Of a DNA stretch of 64,000 bases, positions 28,781 to 38,616 are shown in pieces. The translations under genes were made by a program, and so were the position numbers. The stretch spans positions 1,895,001 to 1,959,000 of the forward strand of contig NZ_CP021376.1 in assembly GCF_002157875.1 (NCBI RefSeq), read 5' to 3'. Source of the DNA: Oceanisphaera avium (GTDB lineage: Bacteria > Pseudomonadota > Gammaproteobacteria > Enterobacterales > Aeromonadaceae). How positions within the stretch are numbered: position 1 is the stretch's first letter; each line of letters opens with the position of its first letter. Below the pieces are notes generated by a model that was not told the origin of the DNA, did not search any database, and saw only the letters and a list, made by a program, of their open reading frames with translations.

Positions 28781-29517
28781 GAGAGGACGAGGTCGGGCGC
28801 TAGCGAAAACGGCACAGGCGCTATTAGCTGCATGCCTTGAGGGTTAATGGTGGCGCGCCAAGCGAGACACTCGACCCCTAGCGCCATGGCTTTTTCGACT
28901 AAGGCGGCGTAGTCAGGATCGATGTGCGCAGCTGGGCTTACCCGTGTAATACCGGTATGTAAGACACAAAATAATAATACGGCTCTATGACCGTCGCGTA
29001 CGCATTGCATTAACTCGCGCACATGCTTTTGTGCGCGCTCGCTTTTGGTATCAGGAAAATAGCCTTGTCCGGGACTGTGCTCTTCGGCCAATAAAGTAAC
29101 GCTTTTTACTTCTACGTAGCAGTCTGGCAGCGAGCAGGCACTAAGTAAAAAATCAATGCGACTCTGCTCAGTGCCATAACGTACTTCCGCTTTCATGTCT
29201 TGATAAGCGCTAAGCGGCGTAATACGTTGCTCAGCTAATGCGCTGGCCACTAAGGCGTTGGCTTGCTGAGTATTAACACAGACAAAATCTCCCTGCTCAT
29301 TTTCAACGAGCTCCCAAGTATGGGGGTATTTGCGCTTACGATTATTGGACTCAGAAAAATACACCGGCCACCCAGGCTCAGCGCAACCGGTCATTTTTCC
29401 GGTATTAGGGCAATGCAGAGTGAGTGTTTGGTCTTGTACTTGGACATCGGCTAAAAAACGTTTATAGCGACGCAGTAACTGTCCTTTTTGTAAAGAAGGT
29501 GAAAAGGCCACCATCAC
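28777..29517 (-). CDS. sfsA: Sugar fermentation stimulation protein SfsA
   Basis: Conserved 246-residue protein with an OB-like N-domain (GQLLRRYKRFLADVQV, HCPNTGKMTGCAEPG) and a nuclease-like C-domain (RIDFLLSACSLPDCYVEVKSVTL). E. coli SfsA was linked to maltose-gene expression and DNA binding; its real activity is not settled. The C-domain E-V-K pattern resembles PD-(D/E)XK nucleases. It sits beside dksA, as in E. coli. Confidence 0.93.
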   Translation of the reverse strand: MMVAFSPSLQKGQLLRRYKRFLADVQVQDQTLTLHCPNTGKMTGCAEPGWPVYFSESNNRKRKYPHTWELVENEQGDFVCVNTQQANALVASALAEQRITPLSAYQDMKAEVRYGTEQSRIDFLLSACSLPDCYVEVKSVTLLAEEHSPGQGYFPDTKSERAQKHVRELMQCVRDGHRAVLLFCVLHTGITRVSPAAHIDPDYAALVEKAMALGVECLAWRATINPQGMQLIAPVPFSLAPDLVLS

Positions 29518-29796
29518 AGCTATCCTTCTTAGATTAATAATAAATACAGGGTGTTTTATAACTTGTCTCTTGAAAGCCCCACCATCGCCCCCATATGAGG
29601 AAACAACAAGCGATTCGCTCCGTTAATAGGGACAAGACTGAGACCCACTTTTAGCACCTAAAGTGGCCTATGTCCTGTTTCAAGTAGAATTATCATCGAA
29701 ATAGCACGGCAAAATTGCCTTGCTAATAGGCTTTCTGCTATAGATAGCCGCTTAAAAAATTTGGTTGGCGCAATATTGCTTCTTAGGAGATACAGA

Positions 29797-30249
29797 ATGC
29801 CAGCAATCGAACTCAAGAAATCTCTCGGTATTCTGGCCATTGCCGGTGTAGAGGCCTATCAGGCAAAGCCTGACGAAGAATACATGAACGAGCCACAAAA
29901 GACTCACTTTCGCAAGATTTTGGGCGCTTGGCGCACTCAATTGCGTGAAGAAGTGGACCGCACTGTGGGTTACATGAAAGATGAAGCAGCCAATTTCCCC
30001 GATCCGGTGGACAGAGCTGCGCAAGAAGAAGAATTTGCGCTTGAGTTGCGTGCTCGAGATCGTGAACGCAAACTGATTAAAAAAATTGAGAAAACACTGC
30101 AAAAGATCGAAGAAGATGACTTTGGCTTTTGCGAACATTGTGGTGTTGAAATCGGTATTCGCCGGTTAGAAGCAAGACCTACTGCCGATCTTTGTATCGA
30201 TTGTAAGACACTTGCCGAAATTAAAGAAAAACAAATGGCCGGCTACTAA
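29797..30249 (+). CDS. dksA: RNA polymerase-binding transcription factor DksA
   Basis: Secondary-channel regulator that works with ppGpp; 150 residues. Coiled-coil tip has DPVDRA (the two acidic tip residues), and the zinc finger has CEHC and CIDC cysteine pairs. Start at 29797 ([12 protein letters not shown]) with ribosome site TTAGGAGAT 6 bases before; the frame opens earlier at 29761 without a site. gluQ follows after 9 bases. The 279-base upstream gap contains an imperfect hairpin (CCACTTT ... AAAGTGG near 29644-29665) of unknown role. Confidence 0.97.
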   Translation: MPAIELKKSLGILAIAGVEAYQAKPDEEYMNEPQKTHFRKILGAWRTQLREEVDRTVGYMKDEAANFPDPVDRAAQEEEFALELRARDRERKLIKKIEKTLQKIEEDDFGFCEHCGVEIGIRRLEARPTADLCIDCKTLAEIKEKQMAGY

Positions 30250-30258
30250 GTCGTTGTC

Positions 30259-31140
30259 ATGAATACCACTGCGCCCAAGCCTTACATTGGGCGCTTTGCC
30301 CCCTCCCCCAGTGGCCCTTTGCATTTTGGTTCGTTAATTGCCGCACTTGGTAGTTTTTTACAAGCCAGACATCACCAAGGGCGCTGGTTATTGCGTATCG
30401 AAGATCTTGACCCTCCGCGAGAAGTGCCAGGGGCGGCCGATGAGATCCTCTTTAGCCTAGATGCGTTCGGATTACACTGGGACGGCCCCGTTTTATATCA
30501 AAGTCAGCGCTTAGACGTATATCAACACCTCCTCGAGCAATGGGAAAAGCGCGGCTTAACCTATTATTGCCATTGCAGCCGTAAAGAAATTGCTGAAAGC
30601 GGCGGTTTTTATAATGGCCACTGTCGCTACCTCAACTTAGGCGCTAAGGGCAGCGGCACGCGCCTTATCATGAGCAATCCGGTATATGAATTTGTGGATT
30701 TACTGCAAGGTAAGGTTAAAATAGACCGTGCGTTGGCAGAAGAAGATTTTATTGTGCGCCGCCGAGACGGTTTTTATGCGTATAATCTGGCCGTGGTCAT
30801 CGACGATGCGCACACTGGCATTAGTGAAGTGGTACGAGGAGCGGATTTATTAGCGCCCACTGGCCGGCAAATATCGCTCTACCAACAACTTAATGCGCCG
30901 GTGCCAAGCTGGTTACATTTGCCATTGGCTACCGTAGCCGGCAATAAATTATCTAAGCAAAATCATGCACCTGCCTTAGATATAAATCATGCAAGTAACC
31001 AGTTATGCCAAGCCTTGAGGTTTTTAGGCCAAGCGCCACCTGCGACATTAGCCACAGCGCCGGTCGCAGAAGTACTAGCGTGGGCGATAGCTCACTGGCA
31101 ATTACAGCAGGTGCCTAAGACCACACAGATTGCACTGTAA
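30259..31140 (+). CDS. gluQ: Glutamyl-Q tRNA(Asp) synthetase
   Basis: GluRS paralogue lacking the anticodon domain; attaches glutamate to queuosine in tRNA-Asp. It has 293 residues. Class I motif APSPSGPLHFGS near the start, zinc site YYCHCSRKEI plus NGHCRYL, and the KMSKS-like KLSKQN. Directly after dksA in a conserved pair, followed by a probable hairpin terminator. Confidence 0.95.
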   Translation: MNTTAPKPYIGRFAPSPSGPLHFGSLIAALGSFLQARHHQGRWLLRIEDLDPPREVPGAADEILFSLDAFGLHWDGPVLYQSQRLDVYQHLLEQWEKRGLTYYCHCSRKEIAESGGFYNGHCRYLNLGAKGSGTRLIMSNPVYEFVDLLQGKVKIDRALAEEDFIVRRRDGFYAYNLAVVIDDAHTGISEVVRGADLLAPTGRQISLYQQLNAPVPSWLHLPLATVAGNKLSKQNHAPALDINHASNQLCQALRFLGQAPPATLATAPVAEVLAWAIAHWQLQQVPKTTQIAL

Positions 31141-31168
31141 CTGCGCCAAAGTTCGCATTTGCACTGCC

Positions 31169-31195
31169 GTGCGCTATTATAGTGCGCGCATTTTT
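31169..31195 (+). terminator. Probable terminator after gluQ
   Basis: GTGCGCTA and TAGTGCGC pair (with G-U) around TTA, followed three bases later by TTTTT. It separates dksA-gluQ from pcnB. Confidence 0.55.
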
Positions 31196-31302
31196 AAGCT
31201 AAAGGCCATGCGAGGTGTCCTATTTTTTCCCAGATTGCTGGCTTTTGTAAGAAGCTACTAAACCGAACTCCATCGTCGTCCACTGCACAGGAGACGTTAC
31301 CG

Positions 31303-32625
31303 TTGCAACCCGTTATTTTAACGCGCGATCAACACGGTATCTCACGTCAACAAATCAGTGATAACGCCCTCAAAGTATTATACCGCCTGAATAAAGCGGG
31401 TTTTGAGGCGTACTTAGTAGGCGGTGGCGTACGCGACTTACTCTTGGGCCGCCAGCCCAAGGACTTTGATATTGCCACCAGTGCTACGCCCGAGCAGGTG
31501 AAAGCGCTGTTTAGTAACAGCCGTTTAGTGGGTCGGCGCTTTCGTTTGGCCCATATCTTGTTTGGCCGAGATGTCATTGAAGTGGCGACTTTTCGCGGGC
31601 ACCACCATGAAGTGAATAATAATAAAAACATCTCCTCTCAATCGTCAGAGGGCATGCTGCTGCGCGATAATGTCTATGGCACCATAGAAGAAGATGCTGA
31701 GCGTCGCGACTTTAGTGTTAATGCGCTCTACTACAATATTGCTGACTTTAGCGTGGTCGGTTTCTCTAATGGCCTACAAGACTTAGACAATAAACGCTTA
31801 GAGCTCATTGGTGACCCAGAAACCCGGTATCGCGAAGACCCAGTGCGCATGATCCGCGCGGTACGCTTTTCGGCCAAGTTGGGCCTGACCATAAGCCCAC
31901 GCACCGCCGCTCCTATTCGCGAGCTGGCGCCGCTATTAGGCGATATTCCTCCAGCACGCTTGTTTGAGGAAACGCTAAAATTATTAATGGCCGGCTACGG
32001 CCTAGAAACCTATCGCTTACTCCAACATTATCAGTTGTTTGCGCCGTTATTTCCGGAAGCAGCCGACATTATAGGCCAAGAAGACAATGACTATCATCGC
32101 TTTCTTGAACTAGCGCTGACAAATACCGATGAACGTATCGCTCAAGGCTTGCGCGTTACGCCCGCATTCTTATATGCCGCTCTCCTATGGGGACCGGTAG
32201 AAATGCATACCCAACAGTTTATGCATGAAGGCGGCCTTAATTATTATGATGCCTTCTTACTGGCGATGGATGAAGTGTTGGCTCGCCAAGTGAAGAGTGT
32301 GGCCATTCCGCGGCGCTTTAGCTCAGTGGTACGTGATATTTGGATGATGCAAGAGCGCTTAACTAAGCGCAGCGGCAAACGACCGCACCGTTTACTGGAG
32401 CACCCTAAGTTTCGCGCCGGCTACGACTTTTTACTATTGCGTGCCGAGCTAGACCCTAAGCTTCAAGAATTAGCTCAGTGGTGGACCGAGTTTCAACAAG
32501 CTAACCCGGTAGATCGCAAACAGCTTTCTCGCCATGCTCAGTCGCGTCATAACCAATTAGGGGAGGAGCCGGCCAGTAAGCGCAAGCGCCCTCGCCGCCG
32601 CCCGCGTAAGAAAAAAGAAGCATGA
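31303..32625 (+). CDS. pcnB: Poly(A) polymerase I
   Basis: Adds 3' poly(A) tails that mark RNA for decay; 440 residues. Nucleotidyltransferase core: GGGVRDLLLGRQPKDFDIATSA (residues about 41-62), then RRDFSVNALYYN and the RNA-binding domains; the tail is very basic (KRKRPRRRPRKKK). The start is TTG at 31303 with AGGAG about 10 bases upstream; no ATG or GTG lies nearby in frame. E. coli pcnB also uses a weak non-AUG start, which limits its expression. Overlaps folK as ATGA. Confidence 0.95.
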   Translation: MQPVILTRDQHGISRQQISDNALKVLYRLNKAGFEAYLVGGGVRDLLLGRQPKDFDIATSATPEQVKALFSNSRLVGRRFRLAHILFGRDVIEVATFRGHHHEVNNNKNISSQSSEGMLLRDNVYGTIEEDAERRDFSVNALYYNIADFSVVGFSNGLQDLDNKRLELIGDPETRYREDPVRMIRAVRFSAKLGLTISPRTAAPIRELAPLLGDIPPARLFEETLKLLMAGYGLETYRLLQHYQLFAPLFPEAADIIGQEDNDYHRFLELALTNTDERIAQGLRVTPAFLYAALLWGPVEMHTQQFMHEGGLNYYDAFLLAMDEVLARQVKSVAIPRRFSSVVRDIWMMQERLTKRSGKRPHRLLEHPKFRAGYDFLLLRAELDPKLQELAQWWTEFQQANPVDRKQLSRHAQSRHNQLGEEPASKRKRPRRRPRKKKEA

Positions 32626-33128
32626 CTCGGGTCTTTGTCGGCTTAGGTGCTAATTTAGCCCAGCCCGTCGCGCAAATTCGCGCCGCCCAAGTGGCTTTAG
32701 AAGCGCTGGCGCTACCCAATAGCTTACGTCACTCGCCGCTTTATCAAAGCCTGCCGATGGGGCCCTCAGATCAGCCGCTCTATATCAATGGCGTGAGTGA
32801 GTTTGTGACTAAGCTTGCGCCTCATGCCCTATTAGATGCGCTCCAAGCCATAGAGCAAGCACAGGGCCGAGAGCGCAAGGAGCAGCGCTGGGGTGCCCGT
32901 ACACTAGATTTAGATATCTTGTTGTATGGCAACCAACGCATCATTGATGAGCGATTAACGGTGCCCCATTACGGTATGAAGCAACGAGAATTTGTCTTAT
33001 ATCCACTGGCCGATCTATGCCCAGACTTAGTGTTACCTTGCACTACCCCACTGGCAGATTTGCTACTGACTTGCCCGCTTAATGGCATGACGCTATTAAG
33101 CTCAAGCCAAAGGAAGATTGATGAGTAA
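32622..33128 (+). CDS. folK: Folate pyrophosphokinase (HPPK)
   Basis: Transfers pyrophosphate from ATP to 6-hydroxymethyl-dihydropterin in folate synthesis; 168 residues. Family signature [15 protein letters not shown] near residue 90 and [16 protein letters not shown]. It overlaps pcnB (ATGA) at its start and panB by 8 bases at its end, so pcnB-folK-panB-panC are read as one transcript. Confidence 0.96.
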   Translation: MTRVFVGLGANLAQPVAQIRAAQVALEALALPNSLRHSPLYQSLPMGPSDQPLYINGVSEFVTKLAPHALLDALQAIEQAQGRERKEQRWGARTLDLDILLYGNQRIIDERLTVPHYGMKQREFVLYPLADLCPDLVLPCTTPLADLLLTCPLNGMTLLSSSQRKIDE

Positions 33129-33915
33129 AATAACCACGGCTCGTTTGCTGGCCATGAAGCAAGAGCGCAGCAAAATTGCCATGATCACCGCTTACGATGC
33201 CACCTTTGCTACCCTCTTTGAGCAAGCCGGTGCCCACGCCATTTTGATTGGCGACTCACTCGGCATGGTTTTACAAGGTGAAGAGAGCACCTTAGGGGTC
33301 TCGGTGGCAGACATGGCATATCACACCCGTTGTGTAGCCAAAGGTACGGACAAAGCACTGGTGGTCGCCGACCTTCCCTTTATGTCCTATAGCAACCCCG
33401 AGCTAGCATGTCACAATGCGGCCATTTTAATGCGCGCCGGTGCGCACATGGTTAAATTAGAAGGGGGCGCTTGGCTCACCGACACCATTACTCAATTAAC
33501 CCGCCAAGGCGTGCCGGTGTGCGGCCATTTGGGCCTAACGCCACAATCGGTGCATGTGTTTGGGGGCTTTAAACTCCAAGGTCGCCAGCAAGATCAAGCG
33601 GCGCAAATTAAAGATGATGCTAAAGTCTTAGAAGCGGCGGGTATTCAGTTGCTGGTCTTAGAATGTGTGCCAAGCCCGCTTGCTAAAGAAATTACCGAGT
33701 TATTAACCATACCGGTGATCGGTATCGGCGCAGGCCCACATACCGACGGCCAAGTGCTGGTTATGCAAGATGCCTTGGGCTTAACCACCGGTTATGTGCC
33801 TAAATTCACTAAAAACTTTCTTGCCGAGCAAGGCAACGTAAAAGCCGCCATTAGCGCCTATGTGAGTGATGTGGCTACGGGGCGCTTCCCAGGCCCTGAG
33901 CACAGTTTTAATTAA
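33121..33915 (+). CDS. panB: 3-methyl-2-oxobutanoate hydroxymethyltransferase
   Basis: First committed step of pantothenate synthesis, using methylene-tetrahydrofolate; 264 residues. Motifs: [38 protein letters not shown] (metal and substrate) and [16 protein letters not shown]. Start at the ATG 33121 with AGGAAG four bases before; the codon before it (33118) is TTG. It overlaps the folK end; the pairing fits the shared folate link. Confidence 0.97.
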   Translation: MSKITTARLLAMKQERSKIAMITAYDATFATLFEQAGAHAILIGDSLGMVLQGEESTLGVSVADMAYHTRCVAKGTDKALVVADLPFMSYSNPELACHNAAILMRAGAHMVKLEGGAWLTDTITQLTRQGVPVCGHLGLTPQSVHVFGGFKLQGRQQDQAAQIKDDAKVLEAAGIQLLVLECVPSPLAKEITELLTIPVIGIGAGPHTDGQVLVMQDALGLTTGYVPKFTKNFLAEQGNVKAAISAYVSDVATGRFPGPEHSFN

Positions 33916-33932
33916 GCCGAGATACCAATGCC

Positions 33933-34778
33933 ATGTTGCCAATTGCTGAAATAACAACGCTGCGCGCTACTGTACAAGACTGGCGTCAACAAGGGCTCAA
34001 GGTGGGATTTGTGCCCACTATGGGTAACTTGCATGCCGGCCACCTCGAGCTGGTCAAAACGGCGCGCCACCACTGCGATAAAGTCATAGTGAGTATTTTT
34101 ATTAACCCACTACAATTTGATCGCGCCGCTGACTTACATGCTTATCCGCGCACGCTTGAGCAAGATTGTGCCCAGCTAGCAGAGCTGGCCGATGCCGTGT
34201 TCACGCCTACGGCTGAGCTGATGTATCCCCAAGGTCAAACTCAGCAAACGCGAGTCTTAGTGCCAGGCATTAGCCAAGTATTAGAAGGCGCACTGCGCCC
34301 AGGCCATTTTGATGGCGTAAGTACAGTCGTGTGTAAGCTGTTTAATCTAGTCCAGCCTGATGTGGCCTGCTTTGGTGAAAAAGACTATCAGCAGTTGGCA
34401 CTGATCCGTAAGATGGTGACAGACTTAAATATGCCCATAGACATTATCAGTGTGCCAACGGTACGTGCGAGTAATGGTTTAGCATTAAGCTCACGCAATG
34501 GCTACTTAACCGCTGCTGAGCTGGCATTAGCTCCGCAACTCGCCCGTACTATGCATCACATCGCCCAGCAGATACGCGAGGGGAGTCGAGATTTTACGGC
34601 ATTAATAAATAGTGCGCGTGCCCAATTAAATGCGCACGGTTTTCGCACCGATGCCATTGATATTGTGGATGCTACTCACTTATTAGCCGTTGATGAACAC
34701 TCAACAGCAGTGGTTATTTTAATGGCGGCCTTTTTAGGCAATGCACGATTAATAGACAATCAGGTAGTCTCTTTATAA
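33933..34778 (+). CDS. panC: Pantothenate synthetase
   Basis: Joins pantoate and beta-alanine with ATP; 281 residues. Motifs: PTMGNLHAGHLELV (HIGH-like), SIFINPLQF, FDGVSTVVCKLFNLVQP, CFGEKDYQQL and SSRNGYL (KMSKS-like). It follows panB by 17 bases. panD, which supplies beta-alanine, lies 144 bases downstream with a separate leader. Confidence 0.97.
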   Translation: MLPIAEITTLRATVQDWRQQGLKVGFVPTMGNLHAGHLELVKTARHHCDKVIVSIFINPLQFDRAADLHAYPRTLEQDCAQLAELADAVFTPTAELMYPQGQTQQTRVLVPGISQVLEGALRPGHFDGVSTVVCKLFNLVQPDVACFGEKDYQQLALIRKMVTDLNMPIDIISVPTVRASNGLALSSRNGYLTAAELALAPQLARTMHHIAQQIREGSRDFTALINSARAQLNAHGFRTDAIDIVDATHLLAVDEHSTAVVILMAAFLGNARLIDNQVVSL

Positions 34779-34922
34779 GATGCGCCTACTTTTTCATACT
34801 ACTTTTGGCAGAACGGTCTGATAAGCACTGGTATTAGCTAGCGCTTAGACAATGACTAACTAATTAGTCTCAGACTGAACTCGCCTCGTGCTCTTTGCTG
34901 AGCACTGTTACGGAGACCAAAC

Positions 34923-35309
34923 ATGGATATGCAACGCGTTATGCTAAGAGGCAAGCTGCATCAGGCACGAGTGACTCATGCTGAGCTAAATTACGAAGGC
35001 TCGTGCGCCATCGATCAAGACTTGTTAGATGCAGTGAACATTCGCGAATACGAACAAATCGATATTTATAATATCGAAAATGGTGAGCGCTTTCATACTT
35101 ATGCCATTTCTGGTGAGCGTGGCTCTAAGATGATCTCACTTAATGGTGCGGCTGCCCGCAAAGCCGCGGTAGGCGATCGTATTATTATCTGTGCCTATGC
35201 GCCTATGTCTGAACAGCAGATCGAGCAGTATCACCCAAGCTTGGTCTATCTGGATGTAGACAATAACATAGTGCGCACCAGCAAAAATATTCCGCTGCAA
35301 TTAGCTTAA
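34923..35309 (+). CDS. panD: Aspartate 1-decarboxylase (pyruvoyl enzyme)
   Basis: Makes beta-alanine from aspartate. The pro-enzyme of 128 residues cleaves itself at Gly-Ser in YEGSCAID (residues 26-27) to form the pyruvoyl group. Two extra residues precede the usual start; the ATG at 34923 has GGAG seven bases before it, the alternative is 34929. In enterobacteria cleavage needs the acetyltransferase-fold protein PanM; a GNAT gene follows here but is not obviously PanM. A terminator follows at 35368. Confidence 0.96.
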   Translation: MDMQRVMLRGKLHQARVTHAELNYEGSCAIDQDLLDAVNIREYEQIDIYNIENGERFHTYAISGERGSKMISLNGAAARKAAVGDRIIICAYAPMSEQQIEQYHPSLVYLDVDNNIVRTSKNIPLQLA

Positions 35310-35367
35310 ACACAGCCGTGCGCTATACGTAGTGCGCCTTACGTTAAACGCTGTATGTTAAACGAAA

Positions 35368-35392
35368 AACACCGAGCCTTGAGCTCGGTGTT
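35368..35392 (+). terminator. Terminator after panD
   Basis: AACACCGAGC and GCTCGGTGTT form a 10-bp stem with loop CTTGA, followed by TTCTTGTT. Confidence 0.75.
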
Positions 35393-35455
35393 CTTGTTGA
35401 TAGGCTAACTGTTGGTAAGCTAATTTAAGATACCTCGGAGCCAACTTCATTCATT

Positions 35456-36082
35456 ATGCTACCAATGACCGTTAGTCTCACGCCGTTACGCCCACCCGAT
35501 ATTGAACAAGCGGCAGCGCTGTGTGCCGAGGCCATGCTAGATAATCCTTTGCATATTCGGGTGTTTGGCAATGATGCTATGCGGCGTAAACGCCGGCTAA
35601 CATGCTTATTTAATGGTTTGCTGCCTTATATATTGGCTAAAGGTGAGCTGATGGGGGCCTACGACGGCCAGCAATTGCAAGGGGTATTAGGTCGGTTAGC
35701 ACCTCATAGTTGCCAACCTAATTGGCAAGAGACGGTGAGCTTAGCGCCCGCCTTAATAAGCAGCAACTCACCGCTCGGCTGGTTACGCACACTACGCTGG
35801 TTATCAAGTTGGGCTAAACTTGACCCCAGTCTGCCTCACTGGCATTTAGGCCCGCTAGCCGTGGCACCTCAGCATCAGCGCCAAGGCATTGGCCGTACCT
35901 TAATAGAGTACGCCATTCGCGAGGCCAATGAAGCCTGCTTATATTTAGAAACCGATAAGCTCAGTAATGTGCAGTTTTATCAAAGCTTAGGCTTTACTAT
36001 TACCGCCACGCTCACACTGCTAGGTATTCAGACATGGTTAATGCAAAAAAGAAAGCCGTCCGTCATACGCTATATGCCCTAG
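35456..36082 (+). CDS. GNAT-family N-acetyltransferase
   Basis: Protein of 208 residues with an acetyl-CoA fold. The GNAT core is LGPLAVAPQHQRQGIGRTLIEYAI (motif A, Q-x-x-G-I-G near residue 145) followed by ACLYLETDKLSNVQFYQSLGFTI (motif B). The N-terminal half (LRPPDIEQAAALCAEAM...) resembles acetyltransferases whose targets are unknown. It lies between panD and the convergent yadGH genes, behind the panD terminator. A PanD-maturation role was considered but it is much longer than PanM (127 residues). Confidence 0.8.
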   Translation: MLPMTVSLTPLRPPDIEQAAALCAEAMLDNPLHIRVFGNDAMRRKRRLTCLFNGLLPYILAKGELMGAYDGQQLQGVLGRLAPHSCQPNWQETVSLAPALISSNSPLGWLRTLRWLSSWAKLDPSLPHWHLGPLAVAPQHQRQGIGRTLIEYAIREANEACLYLETDKLSNVQFYQSLGFTITATLTLLGIQTWLMQKRKPSVIRYMP

Positions 36083-36149
36083 GTAAACGACAAACATTAT
36101 CTTGTTTCACGATCGACGTATCGCGTCCCACTGAGGTTTACTCATAAAA

Positions 36150-36171
36150 ATGGCAGCTCATTGGCTGCCAT
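36150..36171 (-). terminator. Terminator after yadGH
   Basis: ATGGCAGC and GCTGCCAT form an 8-bp stem with a six-base loop; on the minus strand the stem is followed by TTTTTATG. It is about 70 bases after the yadH stop. Confidence 0.7.
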
Positions 36172-36191
36172 CGAAAATCATCTCTCTTTTA

Positions 36192-36220
36192 CTTACAGTG
36201 TACGGCGTTAAACGTACAGC
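36192..36220 (-). repeat. Dispersed 29-bp intergenic repeat, copy A
   Basis: On the minus strand it begins GCTGTACGTTTAACGCCGTA and matches the element at 44553-44581 at 24 of 29 positions. Both lie just after the stop of a minus-strand gene (20 and 8 bases) and before that gene's terminator. Confidence 0.55.
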
Positions 36221-36239
36221 TTCCCGAAGGGGCAAAGAC

Positions 36240-37013
36240 TTAGGTTCGTAGTCCTTTACCAATGTGGATCAAATACCAAGCCCAGCTATAAAAAATTACA
36301 ATAAAGCCAATAATAATGGTGTAGGCCACGCTTAAGCGCACATCAGAAATACCCAAAAAGCCATAACGAAAGGCGTTCACCATATAGAGGACTGGGTTGA
36401 TATGGGAAATATTTTGCCAAATTTGGGGCAATAAACTAATAGAGTAAAACACTCCCCCTAAATAGGTGAGTGGCGTAAGAATAAAAGTGGGGATAATGCT
36501 GACATCATCAAAACTACGAGCATAAATAGCGTTTAATAAGCCGGCTAGTGCAAATAAAACCGAAGTTAAAAACACCGTAAAAATAACGCTAAATAAATGC
36601 TCGATGTGCAAATCAACAAAAAATAATGATACCAAGCTTACAATTAGACCCACCAGCAAGCCGCGTACTACGCCACCGCCCACATAACCGGCGATAATCA
36701 CATAAGTGGGCACAGGTGCGACTAATAGCTCTTCGACGTTATTTTGAAACTTACTACTAAAAAAAGAGGAGGCCACATTCGAGTAAGAGTTAGTGATCAC
36801 CGACATCATAATTAAACCGGGGACGATAAAGGCCATATAAGAAAAGCCATCCATCTCGCCAATACGCCCGCCAATTAAATTACCAAAGATAACAAAATAT
36901 AACGACATAGTAATAGCGGGCGGTACTAAGGTTTGTAACCATATACGACCAAAGCGCACTACTTCGCGGATCAAGATGCTCTTAAAGGCCACATAATAAT
37001 GCTTACCGCTCAT
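36240..37013 (-). CDS. yadH: ABC-2 type transporter permease YadH
   Basis: Inner-membrane exporter subunit of 257 residues with about six transmembrane segments and the ABC-2 signature region (VEELLVAPVPTYVIIAGYVGGGV; TPLTYLGGVFYSI). It starts by overlapping the yadG stop (ATGA) and forms a two-gene exporter with YadG. The substrate is not established in E. coli either. Confidence 0.92.
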   Translation of the reverse strand: MSGKHYYVAFKSILIREVVRFGRIWLQTLVPPAITMSLYFVIFGNLIGGRIGEMDGFSYMAFIVPGLIMMSVITNSYSNVASSFFSSKFQNNVEELLVAPVPTYVIIAGYVGGGVVRGLLVGLIVSLVSLFFVDLHIEHLFSVIFTVFLTSVLFALAGLLNAIYARSFDDVSIIPTFILTPLTYLGGVFYSISLLPQIWQNISHINPVLYMVNAFRYGFLGISDVRLSVAYTIIIGFIVIFYSWAWYLIHIGKGLRT

Positions 37014-37930
37014 ACTGCTGCTCTCCCATGCTCTACCAGTGACACAAATAACTCTTCTAGGCGGTTAGCCTTATTACGCATACTTAATACCCGCACGCCT
37101 TGCTCGTTGAGTTGAGCAAAGACATTATTTAAACCTTGGTCTTTTTTAACTTCAACTTCTAGCGTGTGATCGTCTAAGAGCTGCCAGTTAAAGCCCGATA
37201 AGAAGGGCTCTCGACCATCGGCTGCTAAATCTAGAATAAAGGTTTCTACTGTCAACTTGCCCAGTAAGCCTTTCATACTGGTATTTTCAACCAATAATCC
37301 TTTATCAATAATACCGATATGGCGACATAGTAATTCCGCCTCTTCTAAATAATGAGTGGTTAATATAATGGTGATGCCTTGCTCATTAATGTGTTTAAGA
37401 AAATCCCACATAGCACGGCGGATCTCGATATCTACCCCAGCGGTCGGCTCATCAAGGATCAATAGCTTAGGCTCATGCATAAGCGCGCGCGCTATCATTA
37501 AGCGGCGCTTCATACCGCCCGATAAGGTGCGGGAGGTAACTTGGCGCTTATCCCATAAATCCAGCTGTTTTAGGTATTTTTCAGCGCGTATTTTGGCTTC
37601 TTTGCGATCTACGCCATACAGTCCTGCTTGGTTGATCACCACCTGTTCTACTTTCTCAAACTGATTAAAGTTAAACTCTTGCGGCACTAATCCAATGTGA
37701 GTTTTAGCCGCCTCTAAGTCAGTATCGAGATCGTAACTAAACACCTTAACACTGCCCGCGGTTTTGTTAACCAGAGAAGAGATAATACCAATGGTGGTGG
37801 ACTTACCTGCTCCATTAGGACCAAGAAGCGCATAAAAGTCGCCCTGCTCTACGGTTAAATCGATGCCTTTCAGGGCCTCTACCCCGCCGGCATAAGTTTT
37901 ACGCAAGCCGGTAATTTCCAGTGCTTTGGT
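37010..37930 (-). CDS. yadG: ABC transporter ATP-binding protein YadG
   Basis: ATPase of 306 residues partnering YadH. Walker A GPNGAGKST near residue 37, signature LSGGMKRRLMIARAL near 135, Walker B LLILDEPTAGVD, H-loop TTHYLEEAE. I use the ATG at 37930 because GGAG sits about six bases before it; an earlier in-frame ATG at 37945 overlaps that ribosome site. Confidence 0.94.
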   Translation of the reverse strand, partial: TKALEITGLRKTYAGGVEALKGIDLTVEQGDFYALLGPNGAGKSTTIGIISSLVNKTAGSVKVFSYDLDTDLEAAKTHIGLVPQEFNFNQFEKVEQVVINQAGLYGVDRKEAKIRAEKYLKQLDLWDKRQVTSRTLSGGMKRRLMIARALMHEPKLLILDEPTAGVDIEIRRAMWDFLKHINEQGITIILTTHYLEEAELLCRHIGIIDKGLLVENTSMKGLLGKLTVETFILDLAADGREPFLSGFNWQLLDDHTLEVEVKKDQGLNNVFAQLNEQGVRVLSMRNKANRLEELFVSLVEHGRAAV

Positions 37931-38031
37931 CATCAATAGCTCCATAACATAAAAAGCCTAGAGACGGTCAACGAGTAAACTTCGTCGCCTGATCCCTAAG
38001 CTGAGAGTAATAGTGAGAGGTATGAAGTGCA

Positions 38032-38078
38032 GTGTGAGGAGAAAGACATACACCTCGCTCCTCACGCTTTACACCTCA
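38032..38078. repeat. GTGAGG-rich dispersed repeat (hpt copy)
   Basis: Imperfect hairpin GTGTGAGGAG ... CCTCGCTCCTCAC with a further CACCTCAC. The same core recurs at 63354-63389 downstream of birA, and a related GGTGAGGGGTAAGGCGAG lies at the ubiX end. All are at the 3' ends of minus-strand genes. Confidence 0.5.
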
Positions 38079-38085
38079 CAAAAAA

Positions 38086-38616
38086 TCATTCCAGCGGTAT
38101 TACCTTGCCGATGTAAGGCAGGTTGCGATAGCGCTGGGCATAATCGATGCCATAGCCCACCACAAATTCATCGGGAATGGTAAAACCCACCCAGTCTACC
38201 GGCACCTGTACTTCTCGCCGCTCAGGCTTATCTAATAATGAGCAGATCGTTAGCGAGGCGGGTGCTCTTAACGATAAAATCTCTCGCACTTTACTTAAGG
38301 TGTAACCGGTGTCGATAATATCTTCCACTATGATGACGTGTTTACCGTGAATTTCATCATCCAAGTCTTTTAAGATACGCACATCGCGATTACTTTCAGT
38401 GTTGCTGCCATAACTGGACGCCGTCATAAAGTCTAGGCGCACCGGCAACGGGATCTGGCGACACAAATCGGCCATAAAGACACAAGAGCCGCGCAGTAAA
38501 CCCACCATCACCAGTTCGTCTACCCCTTGATAATGCTCGGTAATTTGCTCGCCTAACGCTTTAATCCTTGCCGTTACTTCTTCCGTACTCAGCAGGACCT
38601 CCACTGTGTGTTTCAT
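38086..38616 (-). CDS. hpt: Hypoxanthine phosphoribosyltransferase
   Basis: Purine salvage enzyme making IMP (and GMP) from PRPP; 176 residues from the ATG at 38616 ([10 protein letters not shown], the usual start). PRPP loop [14 protein letters not shown] near residue 95, and [13 protein letters not shown] and DFMTASSYG upstream of it. The open frame starts seven codons earlier (38637) without family support. Confidence 0.96.
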   Translation of the reverse strand: MKHTVEVLLSTEEVTARIKALGEQITEHYQGVDELVMVGLLRGSCVFMADLCRQIPLPVRLDFMTASSYGSNTESNRDVRILKDLDDEIHGKHVIIVEDIIDTGYTLSKVREILSLRAPASLTICSLLDKPERREVQVPVDWVGFTIPDEFVVGYGIDYAQRYRNLPYIGKVIPLE

